The position numbers were made by a program, and so were the translations under genes. Below, in pieces: positions 15,797 to 24,601 of a stretch of DNA of 64,000 nucleotides. The DNA comes from Deltaproteobacteria bacterium (GTDB taxonomy: Bacteria; Desulfobacterota; Binatia; HRBIN30; CADEER01), in NCBI GenBank assembly GCA_029262455.1, contig JAJCZJ010000091.1, forward strand, positions 62,001-126,000, read 5' to 3'. Positions within the stretch are counted from its first letter, which is position 1. Every line of letters starts with the position of its first letter. The notes below the pieces were generated by a model. It worked only from the letters and a program-made list of their open reading frames with translations. It was not told the DNA's origin and searched no databases.

Positions 15797-17026
15797 TCAA
15801 AAGTAAACCTTCGCCGCGGTGTAGAAGAAGTGCGGCTGGAGGCCGAACTCTGACTGCACGCGGAAGCCGTCCAAGCGTGATCCGATCGCAAAGTACGCGC
15901 CCGCTTCTAGTTGCGCTTCGTCGCTCAGCGAGATGGTGATGATCGGCCCGATCTGTGCGCTTGGGTCGAGTAGGTTGATTTGGCTGCGTCCTGCGAGGTG
16001 GACCAGGGGATGCGCTTCCCAGTCGATGATGGCGCCGAGGTAATGACGGCCGACGTTGAATAGCTCACCGCGTTGTAGTCGCTGGGCCGTCGCGCGCGTG
16101 ATGTATTGGCCGGCGTCGGACGCTCCCCAGCCGTTGAAGTAGTACTCGGCGATGGCGATGATGTTGTTCTCGAAGCGGTAGTCGGCTCCGGCGACGATGC
16201 GGGCGTAGTCGCTGGGACCGACATCGTCGCCGTAGTGATGGGTGAGGTTCACCGACGAGTGAAGTCCGACCCCGTTGACCTCTCCCACCGCCAATGCGCC
16301 GACCACGATGTCTTCGAAGAACTTTCCGGCCACCAGGCCGAAGTCGATTCCGGAGTCCTGGAGTGTCGTGCGCCAGCGAACGGCGGTGACCTGCTCGGGG
16401 AAGCGCGTATCGTAGGCCGCGTAGACGAGCTCGACTTCCGTGTAGTTGCCGAGCGGGACGATTGCGCGTGCGGCATCGACGCCGAGGCGGAACTCGCGGT
16501 CGACTTGCACTGGCGAGAACCCGACGAGGAGGTCGAGCGGGGCCCAAACCACACCGACTCCCCAGCCGATGGCTTGCCGTCCGATCGTAACGTCGCCCCA
16601 TGCAAGTCGTCCCCGGATTTGGAGCCGGTCGATTTCGTGTGACCAAGAGAGATTGTCGGTGCGGTCGATGGGCCAGCTCAGCGGCGTCAGGCCAGGCCGG
16701 TCGCGGCTCTCGAAGAATAGACCGCCACCGAGGAGCGGGTTGATCTCGGCAATCGTCTCGTAGTGGAGTGAGACCTCCCAAGTGTCGGATAGCGCTGTGT
16801 CGAACATGAGTCGCAGACGATTGATATCCGAGATGCCGTCTTCGAGGCCCGGCAAGGATGAGTCGATGCCGAGCAGAAAGTTCTTGTAGTAGCCGCTGAT
16901 AGATAGCGACCGATCGCCCGGAAGATCGAATTCCAGTGCCGGCGCGGCTGTGGCAACGAGAACGCTGGCCAATGCCGCGTTCGCCAGTCGCTCGAATGTC
17001 CTAATGGTCGTCTTCGATCTTGCCAT
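15797..17026 (-). CDS. Outer-membrane beta-barrel protein of the ABC/LolA operon
   Basis: 409 residues. A signal peptide (about residues 1-30, ending ATAAPALEF) precedes many alternating amphipathic strands such as SLSISGYYKNFLLG, WEVSLHYETIAEI, RLAWGDVTIGRQAIGWG and YTEVELVYAAYDTRF. The chain ends in Phe (AKVYF), as is typical for BAM-assembled barrels. No specific family is assigned; it looks like DUF1302-type or similar barrel proteins seen next to such exporters. Its start overlaps the ATPase gene by 26 bp. As the last gene of the operon it is probably the outer-membrane partner or client. Confidence 0.75.
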   Translation of the reverse strand: MARSKTTIRTFERLANAALASVLVATAAPALEFDLPGDRSLSISGYYKNFLLGIDSSLPGLEDGISDINRLRLMFDTALSDTWEVSLHYETIAEINPLLGGGLFFESRDRPGLTPLSWPIDRTDNLSWSHEIDRLQIRGRLAWGDVTIGRQAIGWGVGVVWAPLDLLVGFSPVQVDREFRLGVDAARAIVPLGNYTEVELVYAAYDTRFPEQVTAVRWRTTLQDSGIDFGLVAGKFFEDIVVGALAVGEVNGVGLHSSVNLTHHYGDDVGPSDYARIVAGADYRFENNIIAIAEYYFNGWGASDAGQYITRATAQRLQRGELFNVGRHYLGAIIDWEAHPLVHLAGRSQINLLDPSAQIGPIITISLSDEAQLEAGAYFAIGSRLDGFRVQSEFGLQPHFFYTAAKVYF

Positions 17027-17693
17027 CGACGAGCCGTATCAGGCGGCTGGCGCGGTCCATGACACGTGGATCGTGGGTCGAAAAGACAAAAGTCGTTCCG
17101 ATCTCTTGGTTGAGCTCCTGCATCACGTCGAGGAGTGCTGCGCCGGTGGCGCTGTCGAGGTTGGCGGTCGGCTCGTCGGCGAGGACCAGAGACGGCGACG
17201 CAACGATGGCGCGTGCGATGGCGACCCTTTGTTGTTGTCCCCCTGAGAGTTGATGGGGGCGGCGATTCTCGAGCCCTTCTAGACCTATCTTTTTGAACAT
17301 TTCAGTCACGCGCCGGCGGCGTTCGCTGGGAGGCACGCCCTGCAGCAGCAGCACGAACTCAGCGTTTTCCAACGCCGATAGGACCTCGATCAAATTGTAG
17401 GACTGGAAAATGAATCCGATCTTGTCTTTGCGGAGGTCGGCCCGTTGGCCGCGCGAGAGCGTTGTGATCTCGGTATCGTCGATCCAAACCTTTCCTTCGT
17501 CAGGTTCGTCGAGCGCGCCGATGAGGTTGAGTAGCGTGGTTTTTCCGGAACCCGACGGGCCCGCGATCGCGGCGAACTCACCGCGATGGATCTCGAGCGT
17601 AACTCCGTCTACCGCGGCGACGGTCTGGTCGCCGCTCTTGAAGATCTTGCGGACGCTGTCGGTGCGAACCGCTGGTTTGCTATGGCTCGTCAT
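17001..17693 (-). CDS. ABC transporter ATP-binding protein (LolD/MacB type)
   Basis: A 230-residue cytoplasmic ATPase. Walker A is AGPSGSGKTTLLN, the signature LSGGQQQRVAIARA, Walker B LVLADEPTANLD and the switch His is in FVFSTHDPRV. The sequence matches the LolD/MacB/FtsE group that powers mechanotransmission permeases rather than classic import. The ATG at 17693 overlaps the stop of the preceding permease gene (ATGA), which favours it over an upstream in-frame start. It pairs with the two FtsX-type permeases just upstream. Confidence 0.95.
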   Translation of the reverse strand: MTSHSKPAVRTDSVRKIFKSGDQTVAAVDGVTLEIHRGEFAAIAGPSGSGKTTLLNLIGALDEPDEGKVWIDDTEITTLSRGQRADLRKDKIGFIFQSYNLIEVLSALENAEFVLLLQGVPPSERRRRVTEMFKKIGLEGLENRRPHQLSGGQQQRVAIARAIVASPSLVLADEPTANLDSATGAALLDVMQELNQEIGTTFVFSTHDPRVMDRASRLIRLVDGKIEDDH

Positions 17694-18952
17694 CCGCGGG
17701 TTGCCTCCGTCGGGTCGGTGCGTGCGGCGCGCAGTGCTGGGTAGAGTGAGGCGGCGAAGCCGAGAAATGCCACGAAGGACAGTGTCCACTCGATGCGGCC
17801 GGGATACAGGTAAGAATAGACCATCGCGTCGACGCTGACACCGGCGACGGAGAAGCTCTGGTCCATCAGCGAGGTTAGGTCGAGGCCGTACTTCGCGAAG
17901 TAGGCGTGCGTTCCCCAGCCCATGGCGAGCCCGGCGCCTGCGCCCAGTGCGGTGAGCATCATGCTTTCGACGATCACCATCGTGGTGATCTGCCAGGGGT
18001 GCATGCCGAGGCAGAGCAGTAGGCTGAATTCCCGCTTGCGCTCGAGTACGGCCATCAAGATCGTGTTGAGAACTCCGAGTGTCACCATGAACAGCAAGAC
18101 GCCGTTGAACAGGTAGTTGCCGGCATCGTCGATGATGATGAACTCATCGAGTTCCGGCATCGCCTGCCGCCACGAAAGTACGCTCGGCGCCGGACCTTCG
18201 GCGAGGGTCGTCAGTTCGCGATCGATCTCTGCGCGCAATGCAGGGGTTCGCAGGGAGTCGTTGAGGAAGACTGCAAGGTGGGAGATGGCGCCGGGACGCT
18301 GGACGACGGCTTGCAGATCTTCGAGACGCACTGAAACCAACCGTTGATCGACCTGTTCCATACCGGTGGAGAAGATTCCGCGAACCCGTAGTAGTTGGCT
18401 TTGAATCTCCGAGCCGGCTTGGGTCATGAGCACGACCTTCGAACCAATATCGACGTCGAGTTTCTCTGCGAGTCCGCTGCCGATGAGGGCCGGCGGGGTG
18501 CGCCCTTCGCGCTCGAGGAACGTTCCTTTCGTGATCTTCTCGGGCAATAAGGCGATGTTAGCTTCGCGTTCCGGGATAGCGCCGATGACTTGGACGCCGG
18601 TGGAATTCGCTGCTGAGCTCAGCAGACCAGAGGCGAGGAGCCGGGGCGCCGAACCGCGAACTTCGCCGCGGATGCCGGCGCTTGCCAGAACTTGCTCAGC
18701 GGCGGAGGTGTTCTCCTTGCTCAGGTAAAGTTGCTCTCCAATGGTGTCGCGTGCGCCCTCCGGCTCGATGACGATGTGACCGCTGCCCATGCGAATCCCG
18801 GTATCGATCATCTTCTCGTGCATGCCATCCCCGAGTCCGAGTGAGGTGATCAGCAGGAAGACGCCGATAGCGAAGGCCAGGGCAGTGAGGAAGGTGCGCC
18901 GCGGGTGTCGCCACAAATTGCGCCACGACATCCGGAAGACGTTGAACCTCAT
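17690..18952 (-). CDS. FtsX/LolC-type ABC transporter permease 1
   Basis: A 420-residue membrane protein with the MacB/LolCE layout. An N-terminal helix follows the SWRNLWRHPRRTFLTALAFAIG signature, then comes a large periplasmic domain (about residues 45-270), then three helices (NYLFNGVLLFMVTLGVLNTILMAVLERKREF with the usual coupling sequence, MLTALGAGAGLAMGWG, and WTLSFVAFLGFAASLYPALRAARTDPTEA). It overlaps both neighbouring permease and ATPase genes by four bases. It should form a heterodimer with the next permease. Confidence 0.92.
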   Translation of the reverse strand: MRFNVFRMSWRNLWRHPRRTFLTALAFAIGVFLLITSLGLGDGMHEKMIDTGIRMGSGHIVIEPEGARDTIGEQLYLSKENTSAAEQVLASAGIRGEVRGSAPRLLASGLLSSAANSTGVQVIGAIPEREANIALLPEKITKGTFLEREGRTPPALIGSGLAEKLDVDIGSKVVLMTQAGSEIQSQLLRVRGIFSTGMEQVDQRLVSVRLEDLQAVVQRPGAISHLAVFLNDSLRTPALRAEIDRELTTLAEGPAPSVLSWRQAMPELDEFIIIDDAGNYLFNGVLLFMVTLGVLNTILMAVLERKREFSLLLCLGMHPWQITTMVIVESMMLTALGAGAGLAMGWGTHAYFAKYGLDLTSLMDQSFSVAGVSVDAMVYSYLYPGRIEWTLSFVAFLGFAASLYPALRAARTDPTEATRG

Positions 18953-20190
18953 CGAATCTCACCCCTGGTGAGGCGCGCTGGATCGACTGCGGCGGCGCGC
19001 ATTGCGGGATAGAGTCCGGCGAGCGCTGCGCAGACGAACAGGAGTGCCGCGCCGACGGCGAAATCACCGAACACCCAGTCCCCTCGAATGATCGGGCCAA
19101 CGGCTACGCCCGTCACCGAGAATCCGTCGGAGAAGCTGCTCAGGTCGATTCCCTTGCCGACGACCCGTCGGAGGAGAGGAGTGCCGATGGCGATTGCGAC
19201 GAGCAGGCTGACACCAGCGAGAGCCGTGACCTCGATGACGATGAGGGCGACGACCGATCGCGGCTTCATTCCGATCGCAGCGAGTACGCCGAACTCGCGC
19301 AATCGCTCGAAGACGGCCATGAGCATCGTATTCAGGACCGAGATGGCAGCCAGTGAAAAGACGATCACGTACATGATCCACGACCAGCTGTCGCTCATTG
19401 CGACCCAGCTCGACAGCTCTGGCGTGAGGGTTTGCCATGGCGAGACTTCGATCGCGGGATTGGCGAGGGTTCGTTCCAAGGCCGACGCAACCGTCTTTGC
19501 GTCGGTTGGCGACGCGGTGCGCAGTGCGATCTCGTGAATCGTCTCCGCCGGCAGCGCGATCAAGGACTGCGCCGCACCGAGGTCGAGTATCGCCATACCG
19601 CCGTCGAGCAGATCCAGGCCGCTGCGGAAGATCCCGCTAACGGTAAATAGGTCGTTCCCGAGTGAACCGTCCGCGGCTTGCGCGATCAAGATGACCTCGC
19701 CCCCTAGCGAAACCCCGAGTGCCTTGGCGGCAAGCTCACCGATGGCGATCTGCGACTGTTCGCTGGGTTCCGGTAAACTCCCTTCGATCAGCTTTTCGTG
19801 CAAGATCGTGACGTTGCGTTCGGCGGCAGCCTCCATCCCGAGAATTTCGACCCCGATGCTCTTGTTGCCCGAGCTGGCTAGTCCGAAGGTCGAGACGCGC
19901 GGCGCCGCGCCGAGGACCGACGGGTCGCCCCTGAGTTGGCCGAGGAGGTCGCTTCGACCGGCGGGGATCGCGTCATAGATTGAACGATCCGGCCGGTAAT
20001 CCTTGGCGTGGATTTGCATATGGCCGAGGAGGAGGCTGGTGCCCTGGTTGATCATATCGCGCTTCATTCCGGCCATGATGCTCAGAACGAAGGCCAGCAT
20101 GATCATGCCGATTGCCATTGCCAGCGAAGTGATCGCGGTCCGGCGCGGGTTGCGCCAGAGGTTTCGCCATCCGATTCGCAGGAGGGTCAG
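18949..20190 (-). CDS. FtsX/LolC-type ABC transporter permease 2, non-ATG start
   Basis: About 413 residues. The first in-frame ATG (20118) would cut off the conserved GWRNLWRNPRRTAITSLAMAIG signature. The frame upstream closes at the stop codon of the LolA-like gene, leaving only CTG (20190) or ATC (20193) as starts before that signature. An AAGGGGA Shine-Dalgarno at 20197-20203 sits six bases before the CTG, which I prefer. The rest is the usual periplasmic domain and three C-terminal helices, ending PAMRAAAVDPARLTRGEIR. Partner of the permease downstream. Confidence 0.85.
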   Translation of the reverse strand: MTLLRIGWRNLWRNPRRTAITSLAMAIGMIMLAFVLSIMAGMKRDMINQGTSLLLGHMQIHAKDYRPDRSIYDAIPAGRSDLLGQLRGDPSVLGAAPRVSTFGLASSGNKSIGVEILGMEAAAERNVTILHEKLIEGSLPEPSEQSQIAIGELAAKALGVSLGGEVILIAQAADGSLGNDLFTVSGIFRSGLDLLDGGMAILDLGAAQSLIALPAETIHEIALRTASPTDAKTVASALERTLANPAIEVSPWQTLTPELSSWVAMSDSWSWIMYVIVFSLAAISVLNTMLMAVFERLREFGVLAAIGMKPRSVVALIVIEVTALAGVSLLVAIAIGTPLLRRVVGKGIDLSSFSDGFSVTGVAVGPIIRGDWVFGDFAVGAALLFVCAALAGLYPAMRAAAVDPARLTRGEIR

Positions 20191-20196
20191 GATGGT

Positions 20197-20203
20197 TCCC
20201 CTT
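20197..20203 (-). promoter_or_regulatory. Ribosome binding site that sets a non-ATG start
   Basis: AAGGGGA on the minus strand begins on the first base of the LolA-like gene's stop codon and lies six bases upstream of CTG 20188-20190. It supports translational coupling and a rare start codon for permease 2. Confidence 0.55.
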
Positions 20204-20970
20204 CAGTCGAGGCGTTGAGCGCGCAAGTTGCGCAGTGAAAAGAACTCGTCCGCGAGATCGACGTCGAAATCGATGTCTTGGTAGATGACGCGGGTGTACT
20301 CTTCGGGCGTGTCCGTGGGCCGGACTTCCATCAGTGTAGGAACCAAGCGGTCGTCGAGCTTACGGTAGTCGCCGAACGTCATGGTTCGCACCATTTCGCC
20401 GTCTTCGTCGTAGTACCGTTGCCAGGTCGGCATGTAGTCCTCTTGTCGAACCTCCAGCACGAGCTTGCCCCACACCACGGCCGCGTTTTCGACGGGTGCC
20501 ATGGTAAACTCCCACACCTTGGTTCCGGAGCGCTCACCGTCGAACGAAATCGTGATGTGATAGTCGGTGATCATGCGGCTTTCCTTCACCAGGTCATCAT
20601 TCGTGAAGTGACTGCCCATCCACGACCCCATCATCATAGAAGAGGGGATCTTGATGACACGCTCGACCTTGGGAAGGTAATTCCAAATATTTTCCTCGGC
20701 CCTGAGTGTGGCCGTGCCACGCTCTTTCACCGGTTTGCGAATCTGGATCAAGGCACGCTCCGTGCCCTTCGACCAGGCCTTCGCCTCGAGGATGCGCTTC
20801 CAGTGTTTAGACTGGATCTCCATCCTGATGTCGGCTCTGCTCGAGTCGCCGCGCATCAGCTGATCGACGCGGTCGACGATCTCCTTGGCGCGATCGTCCA
20901 TCGAGCCGACGGCTGGGTTGGCCGCACTCGCAGTAGACACAATCAGGGCGAGGAAAATGATGAACTTCAT
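20203..20970 (-). CDS. LolA-like outer-membrane lipoprotein-sorting protein
   Basis: 255 residues with a signal peptide (MKFIIFLALIVSTASA, cut before ANPAVG). The mature part fits the LolA_2-type half-barrel: ADIRMEIQSKHWKRILEAKAWSKG, ERALIQIRKPVKERGTATLR, IWNYLPKVERVIKIPSSMMMGSWMGSHFTNDDL. This form is commonly encoded beside MacB/LolCDE-like transporters and is thought to carry lipid or lipoprotein across the periplasm. An upstream in-frame start exists but would precede the signal peptide. It is the first gene of the operon; the FtsX permease follows after 12 bp. Confidence 0.9.
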   Translation of the reverse strand: MKFIIFLALIVSTASAANPAVGSMDDRAKEIVDRVDQLMRGDSSRADIRMEIQSKHWKRILEAKAWSKGTERALIQIRKPVKERGTATLRAEENIWNYLPKVERVIKIPSSMMMGSWMGSHFTNDDLVKESRMITDYHITISFDGERSGTKVWEFTMAPVENAAVVWGKLVLEVRQEDYMPTWQRYYDEDGEMVRTMTFGDYRKLDDRLVPTLMEVRPTDTPEEYTRVIYQDIDFDVDLADEFFSLRNLRAQRLD

Positions 20971-21023
20971 AGGGAAGTCGCAAATGGCCAAATGGGCGTG
21001 CTTATGATCTACATTTAGTTGGG

Positions 21024-21650
21024 ATGCGAATCTACCTGATACGCCACGGCGAGACCCCTTCGAATGCGGGTAGGGTGGTGCAGACTCCGGACACTCCGTT
21101 GAGTGATACGGGTGCAATGCAGGCGGAGCAGCTGGCGAAGCGGATGAGAGAAGTGGGGATCACGAAGATCCTCAGCAGCAATCTGCGCCGAGCCGTGATG
21201 ACGGCGGAAACCCTGAGCGAGGCGATCGGAATCCCGGTCGAGCGCCGTGCCGATCTCCAAGAACGCAACTACGGAGAAGTCCGTGGTCTCCCCTACGACG
21301 ACGTAGGCGCCAATATCTTGGATCCCGATTATGAACCGCCGGGAGGTGAGACATGGCGGGAGTTTCATCAGCGTGTCGATGGCGCTTGGACGCATCTGCA
21401 AAAGGTCGCCGAGGACCATGCCGAAGGGACTGGCGACATCGCAGTCGTAACACACGGTTTGGTGTTGTATTCGCTGGTCAGCCGTCGTCTCGATTGCGCG
21501 CGGGTAGCAGTTGTGCCGGTGGGGTTCCACAATACCTCGGTTACCATCGTGGAGACGCCAGCCCCTTGGGGTGTGGTGACCCTGAACTGTATTCGACATC
21601 TGGAAGACGAAGAAAGCACTTGCCCAGAGGACCAAGATCCGCGAGTTTGA
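21024..21650 (+). CDS. Histidine phosphatase family protein (phosphoglycerate mutase-like)
   Basis: 208 residues of the branch-2 histidine phosphatase fold. The phospho-accepting His is in the N-terminal YLIRHGETPSN motif. The second Arg lies in SSNLRRAVMTAETL, the acid residue in LQERNYGEVRG, and the second His in AVVTHGLVLYSL. The substrate cannot be set: family members hydrolyse sugar phosphates, nucleotides or cobalamin precursors. It starts 53 bp from the divergent LolA-like gene and is followed after 12 bp by a hydrolase gene. Confidence 0.9.
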   Translation: MRIYLIRHGETPSNAGRVVQTPDTPLSDTGAMQAEQLAKRMREVGITKILSSNLRRAVMTAETLSEAIGIPVERRADLQERNYGEVRGLPYDDVGANILDPDYEPPGGETWREFHQRVDGAWTHLQKVAEDHAEGTGDIAVVTHGLVLYSLVSRRLDCARVAVVPVGFHNTSVTIVETPAPWGVVTLNCIRHLEDEESTCPEDQDPRV

Positions 21651-21662
21651 TTGCCTAACTCC

Positions 21663-22496
21663 ATGCCTACGCACGAGCTGAACGGCGTCTCGATCGCCTA
21701 TGAAGATTCCGGTGGAAGTGGTCCCGCCTTTGTCTTGGTGCACGGCTTCACCGGGAACCGCCACGACTTTCGCGACCACTACGAAGCGCTGTGCAAGATC
21801 GGCCGGACCATCATCTATGACCACCGCGGGCACGGCGATTCGACCAACACGGGTGATGGGTCCTCCTATAATCTGATGCAGCTCGTGGCCGATTTGGTGG
21901 CGTTTCTCGATGCCCTGTCGGTCGATGTTTGTGACCTGCTCGGTCACTCGATGGGTGGTATGGTGGCGCTGCGTTTTGTGCTCCAACATCCAAGTCGAGT
22001 TCGGTCATTGATCCTGATGGACACTGCGGCTCGGGTGCCGGACCGGTTTGTTCGCTCGGTGTTCTCGGCTGGCGGAGAGGTGGCACGTACCGAGGGCATG
22101 GCGAAGCTGGCGGAGGTTGCTCGCGCGCTGGCCGCGGATGACCCGAACCGCCCGCAAGCCTCATTGGCCTACGAACAGCACATTGGGTCGGCGGCGTATT
22201 GGGAGCGTCATCGCAATCGCATGTCGGCAATGGACCCAGAGGCCTTCGCCGAGTTGGGCGCTGCGATGTGCGATCAGGAACCCCTCACGGACCGCCTCGG
22301 CGAGATTCGCTGTCCCACCACGATCCTCGTCGGAAACCAAGACGCGCCCTTTATCGCTCCGGCCAGAGAACTGCAGGCAGGGATCAACAACTCGACCCTG
22401 GTTGTCATCCCTGAGGCCGCGCACAGCCCACAACTGGAGAACCCCGAAGGCTGGTTCGAGGCTGTCGAAGACCACTTGCGCGACGTTCGGCGCTGA
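21663..22496 (+). CDS. Alpha/beta-hydrolase fold protein
   Basis: 277 residues. The oxyanion HGFTGNRHDF and the nucleophile elbow LLGHSMGGM (Ser) are followed by an Asp in VGNQDAPF and His in EAAHSPQLENP, completing a Ser-Asp-His triad. The fold covers esterases, lipases and C-C hydrolases. The ATG at 21663 is preferred; a TTG at 21651 is also in frame. It probably shares a transcript with the phosphatase gene. Confidence 0.9.
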   Translation: MPTHELNGVSIAYEDSGGSGPAFVLVHGFTGNRHDFRDHYEALCKIGRTIIYDHRGHGDSTNTGDGSSYNLMQLVADLVAFLDALSVDVCDLLGHSMGGMVALRFVLQHPSRVRSLILMDTAARVPDRFVRSVFSAGGEVARTEGMAKLAEVARALAADDPNRPQASLAYEQHIGSAAYWERHRNRMSAMDPEAFAELGAAMCDQEPLTDRLGEIRCPTTILVGNQDAPFIAPARELQAGINNSTLVVIPEAAHSPQLENPEGWFEAVEDHLRDVRR

Positions 22497-22539
22497 CTGG
22501 CTGCGCCGCAGGGCGCGAAGACTTCATCGGCAGCAAAGA

Positions 22540-22570
22540 TCCGTGTTCATGCGTGGCCGAATCCCACTTC
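22540..22570. repeat. Short relic of the dispersed GATGAACGC-type element
   Basis: The sequence around 22540-22562 (TCCGTGTTCATGCGTGGCC) matches the right end of the element at 15336-15783. It lies between convergent genes. Confidence 0.45.
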
Positions 22571-22586
22571 GCGAAGGTGGTTGAGA

Positions 22587-24575
22587 CTAAATTGTCAGCC
22601 CGATCGATGCCCCGTGCTCGGTGGCCTCGGCCATGAAGCGCGGAATCCAGGCCGATCCAGCGATATAGACCTCTTCGATATCGCCATCGGCCACTAGCTG
22701 GTCGTAGAGCCCGTGTACGGGGACCTGGCCGTAGATCAGAACGACGCTATCGAAGGCTTCCTTGCGATACTTGTGCCCGCCGAAGGATGAAACGAACTCC
22801 AATCCGTCACTCTTGATTTCGTTCAAGACCAGGTTTGGCGTGACCTTGACGCCGACGTTCTCCATATGTGCCAGGACCATCGCGACCGAGTAGCGGGCGA
22901 TCTCGAAGCCCAGTTGTGTCGACTTGGTAAAGACTTCGACGTCTTTGCCCTTTTGCGCTAGGTACTCGGCGATTGTCGGCGTTTCGTAGTAGTCCTCCTG
23001 CGAGACAATGGCGACGCGCTGACCGACTTCGGCGGTTCCGCGGATCGCGTCCCAGCCCTGTACCACGTGAGGAAGGTCGAGGCCCACGACATCGTGGGGG
23101 ACGCGCGGCACCGCCCCGGTCGCGATCACTACCGCTTCCGGCGAAAGCGCCTTGATGGTTGCTACGTCCGCGTCGGTTCGCAGTTTGACGTCCACCCCGA
23201 GGCGCTCCATTTCGTTTTCTTCGAAATAGATCTGGTCTTCGAAGTCGTCGCGACCGGATGCCCTGGCTGCGAGGTTGAGCTGCCCGCCCAGCCGTTTGCC
23301 CTGTTCGAAGAGCGTTACCTTGTGTCCGCGCTCGGTTGCGATGCGCGCCGCCTCGCAGCCGGCGAGGCCGCCGCCGACGACGACGACACGCTTCGATTTT
23401 TCGGCGGGCTTAAATTCATTCTTCCAGCGCACCTCGTTGCCGATCACCGGGTTGATCGAGCATCGCGGTTTGTACGGGAAGGTCATCGGCTCCGAAGCTT
23501 CGTCGATGCATCGAGTACAGCTGATGCAGCGGCGGATTTCTCCCAAGCGACCTTCGCGCGCCTTGTTGGCGAACTCTGCGTCGGCGATTCCGGCGCGCAC
23601 CATCCCGATCAGATCGCAGTATCCCTCTTGGAGCATCTCCTCTGCGATCACCGGGTCGTTGACACGGCCTGCGAAGAGAACCTTGATATTGTCCCCGAGG
23701 TCGGCGCGGACCGCCTTGCCGCACTCTCGGAACTCACCGTGCGAGAAGTAGGATGACGGCACGTAGGACGGTGAGCCCCAGCAGTGCCCCACATCGACCG
23801 ATACGAAGTCGAGCAGTCCGGTCTCGCCGATGTAGTAGGTCATTTCACGCGACTCGATGTTGTCGAAGCCGCCCTTTCGAAACTCTTTGCCGCTCATGCG
23901 GATCCCCAACGCGACATCCTTGCCGGGCGCGTCGCGGACCTTCTTTAAAGCCTCGACAACGAAGCGGATGCGCTCCTGCGGTCCGCCGCCCCACTTGTCT
24001 GTGCGCTGGTTCGTTACCGGAGACAGGAAAGTGTAGCCGAGCGTCTCGTGCGCACAGTGGACTTCGATCGCGTCCGCGCCGCACGCCTTGGCCGCGGCCG
24101 CTGCGTCGCCGTAGATGTCCAGAATGGCTTCGATCTCCTCGTCGCCGAGCTCGTGCGGGCAGTGGTCCTGGGCTCCGACCGCTGGGATCTCGGAGGGAGC
24201 CCATACCGCACTCAGATGCGTGAGCTGCACGATCGCCACCGAGCCGGCGTCGTGGACCTCGCCGATGAACTTCTTCATGCCCTCGAGAAAGGCCGGGTTC
24301 TGGTAGGCCGACTGGTGTGCGGCAAACCCTACCGACAGCCCGACTTCGTCCGGCGCTGCGCGTGGAAACGGAAAATGGAGCAACCAGGTCTCGCTGCCGA
24401 TCCAGCCGGTGCCGCCGCGCGCCTTGGCGGCGTGGTGTGCGATGTAGTTCTCGTCGATCTCGCCTGGGATCTGCGACGAGTTGATCGTGTTGGTGGTCTC
24501 GCAGATGCGATTCGGCACCAGCATCGGGCCGACCTTGATCGGAGAGAAGAGATGTTCGAATTCTACTTTGCTCAC
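22587..24575 (-). CDS. FMN/FAD/4Fe-4S NADH:flavin oxidoreductase (2,4-dienoyl-CoA reductase-like)
   Basis: 662 residues with the FadH/trimethylamine dehydrogenase layout. Residues 1 to about 350 are an old-yellow-enzyme TIM barrel binding FMN. A cysteine cluster (RCISCTRC...KPRC, about residues 355-380) should hold a 4Fe-4S cluster. About residues 390-660 are a Rossmann FAD/NAD(P) region (VVVVGGGLAGCEAARIA, then VVIATGAVPRVP). The start is GTG with GAGG upstream. Linked F420-type and CoA-transferase genes suggest reduction of an unsaturated acyl-CoA or similar enone, but the substrate is unproven. Confidence 0.92.
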   Translation of the reverse strand: MSKVEFEHLFSPIKVGPMLVPNRICETTNTINSSQIPGEIDENYIAHHAAKARGGTGWIGSETWLLHFPFPRAAPDEVGLSVGFAAHQSAYQNPAFLEGMKKFIGEVHDAGSVAIVQLTHLSAVWAPSEIPAVGAQDHCPHELGDEEIEAILDIYGDAAAAAKACGADAIEVHCAHETLGYTFLSPVTNQRTDKWGGGPQERIRFVVEALKKVRDAPGKDVALGIRMSGKEFRKGGFDNIESREMTYYIGETGLLDFVSVDVGHCWGSPSYVPSSYFSHGEFRECGKAVRADLGDNIKVLFAGRVNDPVIAEEMLQEGYCDLIGMVRAGIADAEFANKAREGRLGEIRRCISCTRCIDEASEPMTFPYKPRCSINPVIGNEVRWKNEFKPAEKSKRVVVVGGGLAGCEAARIATERGHKVTLFEQGKRLGGQLNLAARASGRDDFEDQIYFEENEMERLGVDVKLRTDADVATIKALSPEAVVIATGAVPRVPHDVVGLDLPHVVQGWDAIRGTAEVGQRVAIVSQEDYYETPTIAEYLAQKGKDVEVFTKSTQLGFEIARYSVAMVLAHMENVGVKVTPNLVLNEIKSDGLEFVSSFGGHKYRKEAFDSVVLIYGQVPVHGLYDQLVADGDIEEVYIAGSAWIPRFMAEATEHGASIGLTI

Positions 24576-24601
24576 AGTACGATGCCTCAGTTAGCCGCGT
24601 G

